The notes: a model not told the origin generated them from the letters alone. Shown: positions 1 through 9,899, counted from the first letter of the stretch. The stretch: DNA of 64,000 bases from Halorubrum sp. CBA1229 (GCF_003721435.2 NZ_CP054585.1:2852001-2916000), one strand, 5' to 3'. Translations and numbers: made by a program.

Positions 1-2176
1 CAATCGGTACGAGGGCGCGAAGGTCGACAAGGCGTACCTCTACGACGACGACCTGCTCCGGCTGAAGCTCCGCGACTTCGACCGCGGCCGCGTCGAGCTC
101 ATGATCGAGGTGGGCGACGTGAAGCGGGCCCACGTCGCCGACGCGGAGCACGTCGCCGACGCCCCGGGCCGGCCGCCGAACTTCGCGAAGATGCTCCGAA
201 ATCGGATGTCCGGGGCCGACTTCGCGGGCGTCGAGCAGTACGAGTTCGACCGGATCCTCACCTTCGAGTTCGAGCGCGAGGACCAGAACACGACGCTCGT
301 CGCCGAGCTGTTCGGGCAGGGCAACGTCGCCGCCCTCGACGAGACCGGCGAGGTCGTCGGGTCGCTGTCGACGGTCCGGCTCAAGTCCCGGACGGTCGCG
401 CCCGGCTCGCAGTACGAGTACCCCGCCTCGCGGCTCAACCCTCTCGACGTGAGCCTCGGCGGGTTTAAACGGCACATGCGCGAGTCCGACAGCGACGTGG
501 TGCGGACCCTCGCCACGCAGCTCAACCTCGGCGGGCTCTACGCCGAGGAGGTGTGCACGCGCGCCGGCGTGGAGAAGGAGACGCCCATCGACGAGGCGAC
601 CGACGACCAGCTCAGCGCGCTCCACGAGGCGCTCGAGCGGATCGGCGAGCGGCTCCGCTCCGGCGACATCGACCCGCGCGTCTACGAGGAGCCGCTCGAT
701 GGCGAGGGTGATGAGGGGGACGGCGACGACGCCGACCGCGACCCCCGCGTCGTCGACGTCACGCCCTTCCCGCTCTCCGAGCACGAGGGGCTCCCGAGCG
801 TCGGCTTCGACTCGTTTAACGCCGCCGTCGACGACTACTTCTATCGCCTCGAAAGCGAGGCAACCGACGCGGGCGAGGCCCCGGCGGACGCCAGCGCATC
901 TCGGCCGGACTTCGAGGAGGAAATCGCCAAACAGGAGCGGATCATCGAACAGCAGAAGGGAGCGATCGAGGGGTTCGAGGAGCAGGCGGAAGCCGAGCGC
1001 GAACGCGCTGAGCTGCTGTACGCCAACTACGACCTCGTCGACGAGGTGCTCTCGACGGTTCAAGACGCTCGCGAGGCGGAAGTCCCCTGGGAGGAGATCG
1101 CCGAGACCCTCGACGCCGGCGCCGAGCGCGGCATCCCGGCCGCGGAGGCCGTGGTCGACGTCGACGGCGGCGAGGGGACCGTGACGGTCGAACTCGACGC
1201 CGAGAGCAGTGAGGGCGACGGGGACGACGATGACGGCGACACGGTCCGCGTCGAGCTCGACGCGAGCGCCGGCGTCGAGGTCAACGCCGACCGGCTCTAC
1301 CAAGAGGCGAAGCGCATCGAGGGGAAGAAGGAGGGCGCGATGGAGGCGATCGAGTCGACCCGCCGGGAGCTGGAGGCGGTCAAGGAGCGGAAAGAGGAGT
1401 GGGAGGCCGAGCAGGCCGCCGACGACGGGAGCGGCGGAGGCGACGGTGCCGGCGATGGGGACGACGGAGACGACGAGGCGTACGAGACCGACTGGCTCTC
1501 GCGCTCGTCGATCCCGATCCGGAGCCCCGACGACTGGTACCACCGGTTCCGGTGGTTCCACACCTCCTCGGGGTACCTCGTCATCGGCGGACGCAACGCC
1601 GACCAGAACGAGGAGCTCGTCAAGAAGTACATGGGGAAACACGACCGGTTCTTCCACACGCAGGCGCACGGGGGGCCGGTGACGCTTTTAAAAGCCGCGG
1701 GCCCCTCCGAGTCGGCGGACCCGGTCGACTTCGCCGAGGAGACGCTGCGGGAGGCCGCGCAGTTCGCGGTCTCGTACTCCTCGGACTGGAAGGACGGCCG
1801 CGGCGCGGGCGACGCGTACATGGTCGAGCCCGATCAGGTCTCGAAGACCCCCGAGAGCGGCGAGTACATCGAGAAGGGGAGCTTCGTGATCCGCGGCGAC
1901 CGCACCTACTTCGAAGACGTCCCCTGCCGGATCGCCGTCGGCGTCCAGTGCGAGCCGGTGACGCAGGCGATCGGCGGCCCGCCGTCGGCGATCGTCGACC
2001 GCGCGGCGACGAGCGTCACCTTCGAGCCGGGGATGTACGCGCAGAACGACGCGGCGATGATGGCCTACCGGACGCTGAAAGAGCGGTTCGCGGACCAGTC
2101 GTTCGTCCGGAAGGTGGCGAGCGCGGACCAGCTCCAGGAGTTCATTCCGGCGGGCGGATCCGACATCGCCGACTGA
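1..2176 (+). CDS. rqcH: RqcH/NEMF-family ribosome quality control protein (NFACT), 5'-truncated
   Basis: The reading frame is open from the first bases, so the N-terminus lies outside the window; 725 codons are visible including the stop. The visible start is the end of an NFACT-N domain (NRYEGAKVDKAYLY..., FAKMLRNRM). The middle is acidic and likely coiled coil (residues about 250-460 from the first visible Met). The C-terminus has the NFACT-R signature (SSGYLVIGGRNADQNE, then FFHTQAHGGP). Members bind obstructed large ribosomal subunits and, in bacteria and archaea, can add alanine tails to stalled chains. The family call is firm; tail addition here is inferred from the family. Confidence 0.93.
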   Translation, partial: NRYEGAKVDKAYLYDDDLLRLKLRDFDRGRVELMIEVGDVKRAHVADAEHVADAPGRPPNFAKMLRNRMSGADFAGVEQYEFDRILTFEFEREDQNTTLVAELFGQGNVAALDETGEVVGSLSTVRLKSRTVAPGSQYEYPASRLNPLDVSLGGFKRHMRESDSDVVRTLATQLNLGGLYAEEVCTRAGVEKETPIDEATDDQLSALHEALERIGERLRSGDIDPRVYEEPLDGEGDEGDGDDADRDPRVVDVTPFPLSEHEGLPSVGFDSFNAAVDDYFYRLESEATDAGEAPADASASRPDFEEEIAKQERIIEQQKGAIEGFEEQAEAERERAELLYANYDLVDEVLSTVQDAREAEVPWEEIAETLDAGAERGIPAAEAVVDVDGGEGTVTVELDAESSEGDGDDDDGDTVRVELDASAGVEVNADRLYQEAKRIEGKKEGAMEAIESTRRELEAVKERKEEWEAEQAADDGSGGGDGAGDGDDGDDEAYETDWLSRSSIPIRSPDDWYHRFRWFHTSSGYLVIGGRNADQNEELVKKYMGKHDRFFHTQAHGGPVTLLKAAGPSESADPVDFAEETLREAAQFAVSYSSDWKDGRGAGDAYMVEPDQVSKTPESGEYIEKGSFVIRGDRTYFEDVPCRIAVGVQCEPVTQAIGGPPSAIVDRAATSVTFEPGMYAQNDAAMMAYRTLKERFADQSFVRKVASADQLQEFIPAGGSDIAD

Positions 2177-2257
2177 GCTGTCGACGGGGCAAGCCGGACC
2201 GTCGCCGCGCCCGCCCCGGAGCGCGACCCTTTCAAGCCTCCGCGCCTCACTCCGTCC

Positions 2258-2641
2258 ATGAGCTTCGAGGCGCTGCCGGACGGCTGGCGGGTGTGGAACG
2301 AGGAGCCGAGCGGCCGGGCCATCCTCGTCTACCGTCCCGACGTGTTCGACGGCGACGACCTCCCGGCCGAGTGCCTGCCGACCATCTACCTCACGAACGG
2401 CGCGCGCAAGGCCCGCCCGGGATCCGGCCAGTACGCGACCGACGAGTGGCACGTCGTCCTCTTCTTAGAGCCCGAGGTCGAGGCGGTCTCGGAGACCCTC
2501 GACGACCGCGACGCCGGCGCGGCCGCGGCCGTCGACGTCGCGGAGCGGTTCGTCGCGGGCGACGTCGACTACCGCGCCGCCTACCAGGTGCCGCGCGAGG
2601 ACTACTTCGAGCGGCTGGACGACTGTATCGACCGGGACTGA
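2258..2641 (+). CDS. Small haloarchaeal conserved protein, probably DUF5820
   Basis: This 127-residue acidic soluble protein begins MSFEALPDGWRVWNEEPSGR and has no signal peptide or membrane segment. It resembles the short haloarchaeal family I know as DUF5820, whose function is unknown. The ATG lies 81 bp after the rqcH stop with no gene between. Its last codons (IDRD, stop) are the first unit of a 22-bp tandem duplication running past the stop. Family name is from memory; coding status is well supported by codon use and composition. Confidence 0.75.
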   Translation: MSFEALPDGWRVWNEEPSGRAILVYRPDVFDGDDLPAECLPTIYLTNGARKARPGSGQYATDEWHVVLFLEPEVEAVSETLDDRDAGAAAAVDVAERFVAGDVDYRAAYQVPREDYFERLDDCIDRD

Positions 2642-2692
2642 ACGCGACACGGACCGGGAGTAGTCGCGACATCGACCGAGACTGAACGCGAC
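2627..2692 (+). repeat. 22-bp tandem repeat, three units, spanning the stop codon of the preceding gene
   Basis: Units start at 2627, 2649 and 2671. Units 1 and 3 differ at one of 22 positions; unit 2 matches unit 1 at about 16 of 22. The first unit includes the stop codon of the upstream gene at 2639-2641. Confidence 0.85.
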
Positions 2693-2779
2693 GCCGCGAC
2701 CGGCCGACCCGCCGCGATCGATCCGTGTTCGTGGATATATTTTCCGGCGTGAATACCGATCGCATCACGAACACGAGGA

Positions 2780-2787
2780 TTTTTATC
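2780..2787 (+). promoter_or_regulatory. TATA-like box for purF
   Basis: TTTTTATC lies 25-32 bp before the ATG at 2812, the spacing expected for a haloarchaeal leaderless transcript. This favours the 2812 start over the in-frame start at 2725. Confidence 0.6.
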
Positions 2788-2811
2788 GCCTCACGCCCCA
2801 CCGTCGAGTAC

Positions 2812-4311
2812 ATGAACGCCGGTGGGGACCACACCGCTGACGAGCCGCGAGAGAAGTGCGGCGTCGTCGGCATCTCGCTCGCTGACCGCGAGGCCGCGCG
2901 GCCGCTGTACTACGCGCTGTACGCGCTCCAACACCGCGGGCAGGAGTCCGCGGGGATCGTCACGCACGACGGGTTCCAACAGCACAGCCACGTCGAGCGG
3001 GGGCTCGTCGGCGACGCGTTCGAGAAGGGCGACCTCGAGTCGCTGTCGGGCGGGACCGGCATCGGTCACGTCCGGTACCCGACCGCCGGGAGCCTCGACA
3101 AGAGCTGCGCGCAGCCGTTCTCCGTCTCGTTTAAGTCCGGATCGCTCGGGCTCTCGCACAACGGCAACCTCGTCAACGCCGACGAGGTGCGCGAGGAGCT
3201 GGCCGCCGCGGGCCACGCGTTCACCTCGGACGGCGACACCGAGGTGATCGCCCACGACCTCGCGCGCAACCTCCTCGAGGAGGACCTCGTGCGCGCCGTC
3301 AAACACACGATGAACCGCATCCACGGCTCCTACTCGCTGGCGATCACCCACGACGACACCGTCCTCGGCGTGCGCGACCCGCTCGGGAACCGCCCGCTGT
3401 GCCTCGGGAAGATCGACGGCGGCTACGTCCTCGCGAGCGAGTCCGCCGCCATCGACACGCTCGACGGCGAGCTCATCCGGGACGTGCGACCGGGCGAGCT
3501 CGTCGTCCTCGACCCCGACGGGCAGGGGTACGACACGTACCAGCTCGTCGAGCGCGAGTCGACCGCCCACTGCTTCTTCGAGCACGTCTACTTCGCGCGC
3601 CCCGACTCCGTCATCGACGACAACCTCGTGTACGAGGTCCGGCGCAAGCTCGGCCGGAAGCTCTGGGAGGAGTCGGGCGTCGAGTCGGACGTGGTGATGC
3701 CGGTCCCGGACTCGGGCCGAGCGTTCGCCTCCGGCTACGCCGACGCGGCCGGCGAGACGACCGCCGGCGGGGAGCCGCGCCCGGACGGCGACGCCGGTAT
3801 CGAGTTCGCCGAGGGGCTGATGAAGAACCGGTACGTCGGCCGGACGTTCATCATGCCGACGCAGGACGAGCGCGAGCGCGCGGTCCGGCTGAAGCTCAAT
3901 CCGATCCGGTCGACCGTGGAGGGGAAGTCCGTCACCATCATCGACGACTCCATCGTCCGGGGGACGACCTCGACGCAGCTGGTCGAGCTCGTCCGCGAGG
4001 CCGGCGCCGAGGAGGTCCACCTCCGCATCGGCGCGCCGGCGATCATCGCGCCCTGCTACTTCGGGATCGACATGGCGACCCGCGAGGAGCTGATCGCCGC
4101 CGACGCCTCCACCGATGAGATCCGGGAGGAGGTCGGCGCCGACTCCCTATCGTATCTCTCGATCGACGCCGTCGCCGAGGCGCTCGGCGAGAGCCGCGCG
4201 GACCTCTGTCTCGGTTGCGTCACCGGTGAGTACCCGTTCGACGTCGAGGGTGAGGAGAGCGACCGCGACCTCGACGCCGTCACGCCGGATCCCGCGCCGG
4301 CGGACGACTGA
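2812..4311 (+). CDS. purF: Amidophosphoribosyltransferase (glutamine PRPP amidotransferase)
   Basis: Catalyses the first committed step of purine synthesis, making phosphoribosylamine from PRPP and glutamine. The 499-residue product starts MNAGGDHTADEPREKCGVVG, so the nucleophile Cys would be residue 16 after a 15-residue propeptide. The glutaminase domain comes first; the PRPP loop (TIIDDSIVRGTTSTQ) is at about residues 375-390. Cysteines at about 254 (HCFFEH), 415 (APCYFG), 466 and 469 (CLGC) match the pattern of the [4Fe-4S] form known from Bacillus. It stands alone, without other pur genes nearby. Confidence 0.96.
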   Translation: MNAGGDHTADEPREKCGVVGISLADREAARPLYYALYALQHRGQESAGIVTHDGFQQHSHVERGLVGDAFEKGDLESLSGGTGIGHVRYPTAGSLDKSCAQPFSVSFKSGSLGLSHNGNLVNADEVREELAAAGHAFTSDGDTEVIAHDLARNLLEEDLVRAVKHTMNRIHGSYSLAITHDDTVLGVRDPLGNRPLCLGKIDGGYVLASESAAIDTLDGELIRDVRPGELVVLDPDGQGYDTYQLVERESTAHCFFEHVYFARPDSVIDDNLVYEVRRKLGRKLWEESGVESDVVMPVPDSGRAFASGYADAAGETTAGGEPRPDGDAGIEFAEGLMKNRYVGRTFIMPTQDERERAVRLKLNPIRSTVEGKSVTIIDDSIVRGTTSTQLVELVREAGAEEVHLRIGAPAIIAPCYFGIDMATREELIAADASTDEIREEVGADSLSYLSIDAVAEALGESRADLCLGCVTGEYPFDVEGEESDRDLDAVTPDPAPADD

Positions 4312-4357
4312 TCCGGACGCCGACTCGCGGTTTGGCGGCGTGAACCCGGAATCGGGA

Positions 4358-4367
4358 ATTTAAATAC
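4358..4367 (+). promoter_or_regulatory. TATA-like box and possible SD for the halocyanin-like gene
   Basis: ATTTAAATAC is 23-32 bp before the ATG at 4390, and a GGAGGT motif lies at about 4378-4383. Together they support the chosen start. Confidence 0.55.
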
Positions 4368-4389
4368 GCCCACGCCGGGAGGTACGGGT

Positions 4390-5070
<681 letters not shown>

Positions 5071-5085
5071 GGCGCCGGACCGGTC

Positions 5086-5646
5086 TCACCGATCCCTTTC
5101 TCGGTCCGCGTCGACGGCGAACCGCGACCGCAACGCGAGGAGGACGGCAGCCAGCCACAGCGCGACCTCGAGGAAAAACGAGGGGCTCCCGAGGTAGAAC
5201 AGCGCGAACTCCCCCGGCGGGATCGCGATCGGGTCGGGCCGCTCGATGACCGGCCACGCGAGGAACAGCGCGTCGCCCGCCCGCCCGTTCACGGTCACGT
5301 GGAGCGCGTCGAGCGCGAGGTGCGATCCCCACCCCACCGCGACCGCGAGCCCGCGCCGGTGACTCGCGGCGACGGCGACGGCGAGGGGAACGAGCAGCGC
5401 TGAGTGGCCGACCGACTGGTAGACGTCGACGACGCCGAGGGCGCCGAGCGGCTTGTCGACGACGTCCGGGAGCGCGGCGCCGGCGACGAGCCAGCCGGTC
5501 GAGAGCGCCCCGGCGGCCGAGCCCCTCGACCCGTCCGCGAGCCGCCGCCGGACTCGCGGCCGGCCCGAGAGCCACCCGATGCCGGCGGCGACGAGGAGGT
5601 GGGTCGCGAACAGCACGCCGACCCGTACGGCCGGCGGCGGTTTCAA
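5086..5646 (-). CDS. DUF457-type membrane-bound metal-dependent hydrolase family protein
   Basis: 186 residues with four or five hydrophobic segments and the family-like motif GAALPDVVDKPLG near residue 60, plus paired His sites (SVGHSALL, WGSHLALDALH). These are typical of the YdjM/DUF457 family, predicted metal-dependent hydrolases of unknown substrate. The upstream in-frame start is a TTG at 5646; a GTG ten codons further in is an alternative. It converges on the halocyanin-like gene with about 15 bp between stops. Confidence 0.72.
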   Translation of the reverse strand: MKPPPAVRVGVLFATHLLVAAGIGWLSGRPRVRRRLADGSRGSAAGALSTGWLVAGAALPDVVDKPLGALGVVDVYQSVGHSALLVPLAVAVAASHRRGLAVAVGWGSHLALDALHVTVNGRAGDALFLAWPVIERPDPIAIPPGEFALFYLGSPSFFLEVALWLAAVLLALRSRFAVDADRERDR

Positions 5647-5688
5647 GCTTCGTCGGTTCGAGCGTGGACTCCGGAGGCGACAAGCGCC

Positions 5689-6249
5689 TCAGAACGCGTG
5701 GTACAACATGACGTAGACGCCGATCCCCATCGTGAAGGATATCAGCCAGAGGACGGCGGCGACGAGGCCGACCTGCGCGTGTCGCGTGTGGTACAGTTCC
5801 TCGTACGGACGGGTCGCAGCGAGCAGGAGGGCGTAGAAGACGAACGGGAGACAGCAGATCGCGAGCAGGATGTGGATCCCGAGGAAGGGGAGGTAGAGGT
5901 AGGTGTAGACGGTCTCCGGGCCCGGGAACTCGGTCGTGCCGACGTGGATCAGCCGGTAGAGGTAGGCGCCGAGGAAGGCGGTAAAGAGGCCGAACGACGT
6001 CAGCATGAGCGCGCGGTGCCGGCGCACGTTCCCGCGCGAGATGGCTCGCCACCCGAGGAGGATGGTGACGATCGCGGTCGCCGAGACGGCGGCGTTGAAG
6101 TGCGGGATCGCGGCGAGCACGGCGTCGCTCGCGCGCGGAAGGAGGGCGCTCGGGATCGCGCCGCCGACGGCGCCGAACACCACGGCGAGGGCGACGACGG
6201 AGGAGATGGCGGTCAAAAGCGGGACGTTCTCGCGGGCCCACTCGGACAT
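5689..6249 (-). CDS. DUF420 multi-spanning membrane protein
   Basis: I start at MSEWARENVPLL (ATG at 6249) because the upstream extension is Arg/Gly-rich and not membrane-like. The 186 residues hold about five transmembrane helices with conserved-looking His (PHFNAAV, RRHRAL, YHTRHAQVG), as in DUF420. That family often lies near heme-copper oxidase genes and is thought to help oxidase assembly; that role is inference here. It follows the DUF457 gene's strand 42 bp upstream of its start. Confidence 0.82.
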   Translation of the reverse strand: MSEWARENVPLLTAISSVVALAVVFGAVGGAIPSALLPRASDAVLAAIPHFNAAVSATAIVTILLGWRAISRGNVRRHRALMLTSFGLFTAFLGAYLYRLIHVGTTEFPGPETVYTYLYLPFLGIHILLAICCLPFVFYALLLAATRPYEELYHTRHAQVGLVAAVLWLISFTMGIGVYVMLYHAF

Positions 6250-6437
6250 GGACTGATGGACGGGCGCCACCCCCAAACGCGTGCCGGTTCCGTCGCGCCG
6301 CACTCCAGCGTTCGACCCCCGCAGGAGCGCGACAGGATCGCCCTCGCCGCTCGGTGCCACTCTCCGACACGGCACTGCCGAATGGAAGGGCTTTTAATTG
6401 GGGGAAGGGTACGTGGAAACGCGATAGAACACCGCGA

Positions 6438-6522
6438 GCGTGGGTAGCCAAGCCAGGCCAACGGCGCAGCGTTGAGGGCGCTGTCCTGTAGAGGTCCGCC
6501 GGTTCAAATCCGGTCCCACGCA
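6438..6522 (+). tRNA. tRNA-Leu (anticodon GAG)
   Basis: The 7-bp acceptor arms GCGTGGG and CCCACGC pair perfectly. The anticodon stem CAGCG/CGCTG encloses loop TTGAGGG, giving anticodon GAG. A long variable arm is present, and the T arm reads GCCGGTTCAAATCCGGT. Discriminator A is at 6522 and no CCA is encoded. An AT-rich stretch (CTTTTAATTG, about 6391-6400) may be its promoter. Confidence 0.96.
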
Positions 6523-6640
6523 TCGCTCGGCGGCACACCCGCCACACCGATGCACGGTGTTGTCTCTACGACAGCACCCACGCACAATACCTTTCGATGC
6601 TACGCGAGAAGTGACGAGTACGATCGGACTGCTGTAGTCG

Positions 6641-6839
6641 TCAGTACCGCCAAAGCCCCAGCCGCTCGCTTATAAATAGCTACTCGCGGATCGGTGGCGG
6701 ACACCTCCAAAGCCCCAGCCGGGAGGGCGGCGCACACTCGTTGCGCTCCTCGCTCGCGCTGCTCGCTGCGGTGCTTACGTCGTCTGCGCCGCCCTCCCGG
6801 CTGCCCCTTTGGGTCCCACCTCGCAGGCACGCGCCACCG
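6641..6839 (+). repeat. Composite dispersed repeat, copy A (57-bp units, palindrome, tail)
   Basis: Two cores matching CCAAAGCCCCAGCCG begin 57 bp apart (6649 and 6706). The second runs into a palindrome with perfect 17-bp arms at 6718-6734 and 6785-6801, and the copy ends in GGCACGCGCCACC at about 6838. Between palindrome and terminus it is much shorter than copies B and C, as if internally deleted. It fills the gap between tRNA-Leu and gatE; positions 6523-6640 hold nothing I recognise. Confidence 0.85.
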
Positions 6840-6932
6840 TTAACTTATTTATAAACAGTATCAGTGGTCACGATTCTCGTCGCTCGCGCGAACTGCCACC
6901 CTTTTAGTCGCGCGCCGTCGGAGTGAGGCGTA

Positions 6933-8816
6933 ATGAGTACGGACGCGACCCCCGAGTACGACCACGAGGAGCTGGGGCTCGTCGCCGGGCTGGAGATCCA
7001 CCAGCAGCTCGACACGGAGACGAAGCTGTTCTGCGACTCCCCGACGACCGAGCGCGAGCCGGACGAGGCCGAGCGGGAGATCACCCGTCGGCTCCACCCG
7101 ACGAAGAGCGAGCTCGGCGAGCTCGACGACGCCGCGATGGAGGAGAGCCGCGTCGACCGCGAGTTCACCTACCTCGCGTACGACACCACCTGCCTCGTCG
7201 AGGAGGACGACGAACCGCCCCGCCGCGTCGACGAGGAGGCGCTCTCCGTCGCGCTGCAGATCGCCGACCTGCTCGACATCTCGGTCGTCGACCAGGCGCA
7301 CGTGATGCGGAAGCTCGTCATCGACGGCTCGAACACCTCCGGCTTCCAGCGGTCGATCCTGCTCGGTCAGGAAGGGGAGATCGAGACGAGCGAGGGGACG
7401 GTGTCGATCGTCGATCTCATGTTAGAGGAGGAGTCGGCCAAGCGCGTCGAGGAGACGGACGACGGCGTCGTCTACTCGCTGGACCGGCTCGGCGTCCCCC
7501 TCGTCGAGATCGGGACCGGACCGGACATCCGGAGCCCCGAGGGCGCCCGCGAGGCCGCCGAGCGCATCGGGATGCTGCTCCGCTCGACGGGCGCGGTCAA
7601 GCGCGGGCTCGGGACGATCCGCCAAGACGTCAACGTCTCCATCGCCGAGGGCGCCCGCGTCGAGGTGAAGGGCGTGCAGGACCTGCAGGGGATCGAGGAC
7701 ATCGTCCGCGGCGAGGTCGGTCGGCAGGCCGAGCTGCTCGCGATCCGCGACGAGCTCCGCGAGCGCGACGCGAGCGTGGGCGACGTCTCGGACGCGACCG
7801 ACGTCTTCGCCGACACCGACTCGGGGGTCATCCGCGGCGCGCTCGACTCTGGCGGGAAGGTGACCGCCGTCCCCCTGTTCGGCTTCGACGGCCTCGTCGG
7901 GCGCGAGATCCAGCCGGACCGTCGGCTCGGCACGGAGCTCTCGGACCACGCGAAGCGTCACGGCGCGGGCGGGATCTTCCACACCGACGAGCTGCCGGCG
8001 TACGGCGTGACCGAGGCGGAGGTCGAGGCGCTCCGCGACGCGGTCGGCGCCGGGCCCGAGGACGCGGTCGCCATCGTCGCCGCCGACCCGGAGACGGCCG
8101 ACCTCGCGATCGAGGCCGCCGCCGACCGCGCCGTCGCCGCGATCGAGGGCGTCCCCGAGGAGACGCGCGGCGCCAACGAGGACGGCACCACCCGGTACCT
8201 CCGTCCGCTCCCCGGCGCGGCGCGGATGTACCCCGAGACGGACGTGCCGCCGGTCGAGCCCGACCCGTCCGACGTGGACCGACCGGAGCTGCTCGACGAG
8301 AAGACCGACCGCTACGTCGAGGCGTTCGACCTCGACCGCGGGCTCGCGGAGCAGGTCGCGTTCGGGCGTCGCTTCCCGCTGTTCGAGACCGCGGTCGACC
8401 GCGGCGTCGACCCCACCTTCGCGGCCTCGACGCTCGAGTCGACGACGACGGAGATCCGACGCGACGGGGCCCCGGTCGAGAACCTGACGGACGAGCACTT
8501 CCTCGACCTGTTCGCGCTCGTCGAGGACGGCGACCTCGCGAAGGAGGGCGTGCCGGAGGTGTTGACGACGCTCGCGGAGCGCCCCGATCTCACGGCCGAA
8601 GAAGCGATCGAGGAGGCGGGGCTCTCCGGCGTGAGCGAGGACGCGGTGCGCGAGGCGGTCGTCGAGGTCGTCGAGCGCAACGCCGACCAGATCGCCGAGG
8701 AGGGGATGGGCGCGTTCTCGGGGCTGATGGGCGAGGCCATGGGCGCGCTCCGCGGGAAGGCCGACGGCGAGGTCGTCTCCGACGTGCTCCGCGAGGAGAT
8801 CGGCAAGCGGTCGTAG
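6933..8816 (+). CDS. gatE: Glutamyl-tRNA(Gln) amidotransferase subunit E
   Basis: 627 residues. It opens with the GatB/GatE core (LVAGLEIHQQLDTETKLFC, then SNTSGFQRSILLGQEGEI). A middle GAD-like insertion (about residues 280-410, with GLVGREIQPDRRLGTELSDH) is specific to GatE and absent from GatB. The C-terminus has the helical tail domain ending in GAFSGLMGEAMGALRGKADG. With GatD, encoded elsewhere, it converts mischarged Glu-tRNA(Gln) to Gln-tRNA(Gln), the normal archaeal route. Length and domain order fit the family. Confidence 0.95.
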   Translation: MSTDATPEYDHEELGLVAGLEIHQQLDTETKLFCDSPTTEREPDEAEREITRRLHPTKSELGELDDAAMEESRVDREFTYLAYDTTCLVEEDDEPPRRVDEEALSVALQIADLLDISVVDQAHVMRKLVIDGSNTSGFQRSILLGQEGEIETSEGTVSIVDLMLEEESAKRVEETDDGVVYSLDRLGVPLVEIGTGPDIRSPEGAREAAERIGMLLRSTGAVKRGLGTIRQDVNVSIAEGARVEVKGVQDLQGIEDIVRGEVGRQAELLAIRDELRERDASVGDVSDATDVFADTDSGVIRGALDSGGKVTAVPLFGFDGLVGREIQPDRRLGTELSDHAKRHGAGGIFHTDELPAYGVTEAEVEALRDAVGAGPEDAVAIVAADPETADLAIEAAADRAVAAIEGVPEETRGANEDGTTRYLRPLPGAARMYPETDVPPVEPDPSDVDRPELLDEKTDRYVEAFDLDRGLAEQVAFGRRFPLFETAVDRGVDPTFAASTLESTTTEIRRDGAPVENLTDEHFLDLFALVEDGDLAKEGVPEVLTTLAERPDLTAEEAIEEAGLSGVSEDAVREAVVEVVERNADQIAEEGMGAFSGLMGEAMGALRGKADGEVVSDVLREEIGKRS

Positions 8817-8884
8817 CGCGCCTCGCGTCGGTTAGGCCCGTTCTTTACGTATCGAGAGTCCCTGATTCGATTCGAGGGACACAG

Positions 8885-9409
8885 ATGGCTGACCCGCCTC
8901 CAACCGATGCCTCCGACGACCCGTCCGCGTCGGACCGCACCCCCGACCCGGCCGTCGCGAAGACGCGCGGGGACCGAGTCTCCGACGCGACGAACCGGTT
9001 CATCCACGGCGTCGAACTCGCCGCCGCGGCGCTTTTCGCACTGCTGTTCGGCATCGGCGTCGTCGACCTCGCGATACAGATCGTCGAGTCGGTTCCGACC
9101 GGCGAGATAACGGACCCGAACACCGTCATCGGCTTCATCGAGACCGGCCTGCTGCTGCTGATCATCGTCGAGGTGTACGAGACGGTGGTCGCCTACATCG
9201 AGCAGAGCGACACCCGCCGGATCGTGAGGCTGGTGATCTACACCGGCGTCATCGCGATGGTCCGGAAGGTGATCATCTTCCGAACCACGGAGTACCCGAC
9301 GACGCAGGACGCCCTGTTCGCCGCGTTCTCCTACACGCTCGTGATACTCGGCCTCGTTGCGCTGCTGTACGTTGAGCGGTCGGTGGGGAGTTCGCTGACG
9401 CCCGAGTGA
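8885..9409 (+). CDS. PsiE-like four-helix membrane protein
   Basis: 174 residues. A disordered acidic N-terminus of about 40 residues precedes four hydrophobic segments (LAAAALFALLFGIGVVDLAI; TGLLLLIIVEVYETVVAY; RLVIYTGVIAMVRKVIIF; AFSYTLVILGLVALLYV). The pattern LIIVEVYETV...RKVIIF resembles the phosphate-starvation-inducible PsiE family. Function is unknown and phosphate control is not shown here. The ATG is 69 bp after gatE. Confidence 0.72.
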   Translation: MADPPPTDASDDPSASDRTPDPAVAKTRGDRVSDATNRFIHGVELAAAALFALLFGIGVVDLAIQIVESVPTGEITDPNTVIGFIETGLLLLIIVEVYETVVAYIEQSDTRRIVRLVIYTGVIAMVRKVIIFRTTEYPTTQDALFAAFSYTLVILGLVALLYVERSVGSSLTPE

Positions 9410-9416
9410 GCCCCGG

Positions 9417-9899
9417 TCAGTCCGTCAGCTCCGCGATCAGCGTGTCGAGCTCGTAGGTCGCCGGCGCGCGCGACTCGTCGCGGAGGGCGGCGATCGTGAA
9501 CGTCGAGTTCGTGCGCTCGACCTCCGGGATCGCCTCGAAGTCGCTGATGAGTCGCTCGACCATGTCCGACGAGGAGAGCCGCGCGAGGACGACGAAGTCG
9601 GTCTCGCCCATCGTGAAGAACGCCTCCGTGACGCCCTCGACGGAGAGCAGTTCGTCCGCGAACTCCTCGTACGGGCCTTCGTAGTCGGCGAGCACCTCGA
9701 CGATCACGGTGACGCCGAGCCCGAGCGCCTCGTGGTCGAGGTCGTACAGGTCGTTCTCGATCACGCCGGCCTCGCGGAGGTTGTTCAGCCGGTAGTGAAT
9801 CGTCGACACCGGAATCTGCGTCTCCTCGTGGAGCCGCTCGGGGCTCCCGGTGCCCAGGTCCGATATCGCCTTCAACAGCCGCACGTCGCGCTCGTCCAT
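9417..9899 (-). CDS. Lrp/AsnC-family transcriptional regulator
   Basis: 160 residues from MDERDVRLLKAI; upstream in-frame Met codons add sequence unlike the family. An N-terminal winged helix (ISDLGTGSPERLHEETQIPVS...REAGVIEN) is followed by an Lrp-like ligand/oligomer domain (LGLGVTVIVEVLADYEGPYEEFADEL, then VEGVTEAFFTMGETDFVV). It is divergent from the EamA transporter gene with about 180 bp between starts, so it may control that transporter; this is positional inference only. Confidence 0.88.
   Translation of the reverse strand: MDERDVRLLKAISDLGTGSPERLHEETQIPVSTIHYRLNNLREAGVIENDLYDLDHEALGLGVTVIVEVLADYEGPYEEFADELLSVEGVTEAFFTMGETDFVVLARLSSSDMVERLISDFEAIPEVERTNSTFTIAALRDESRAPATYELDTLIAELTD

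Noticed and set aside
6923-8880. Very long open frame overlapping gatE in another frame
   Set aside because: It is Arg/Gly-rich and arises from GC-rich codon bias opposite or beside the true gene. Its final part is real only from the PsiE-like ATG at 8885.
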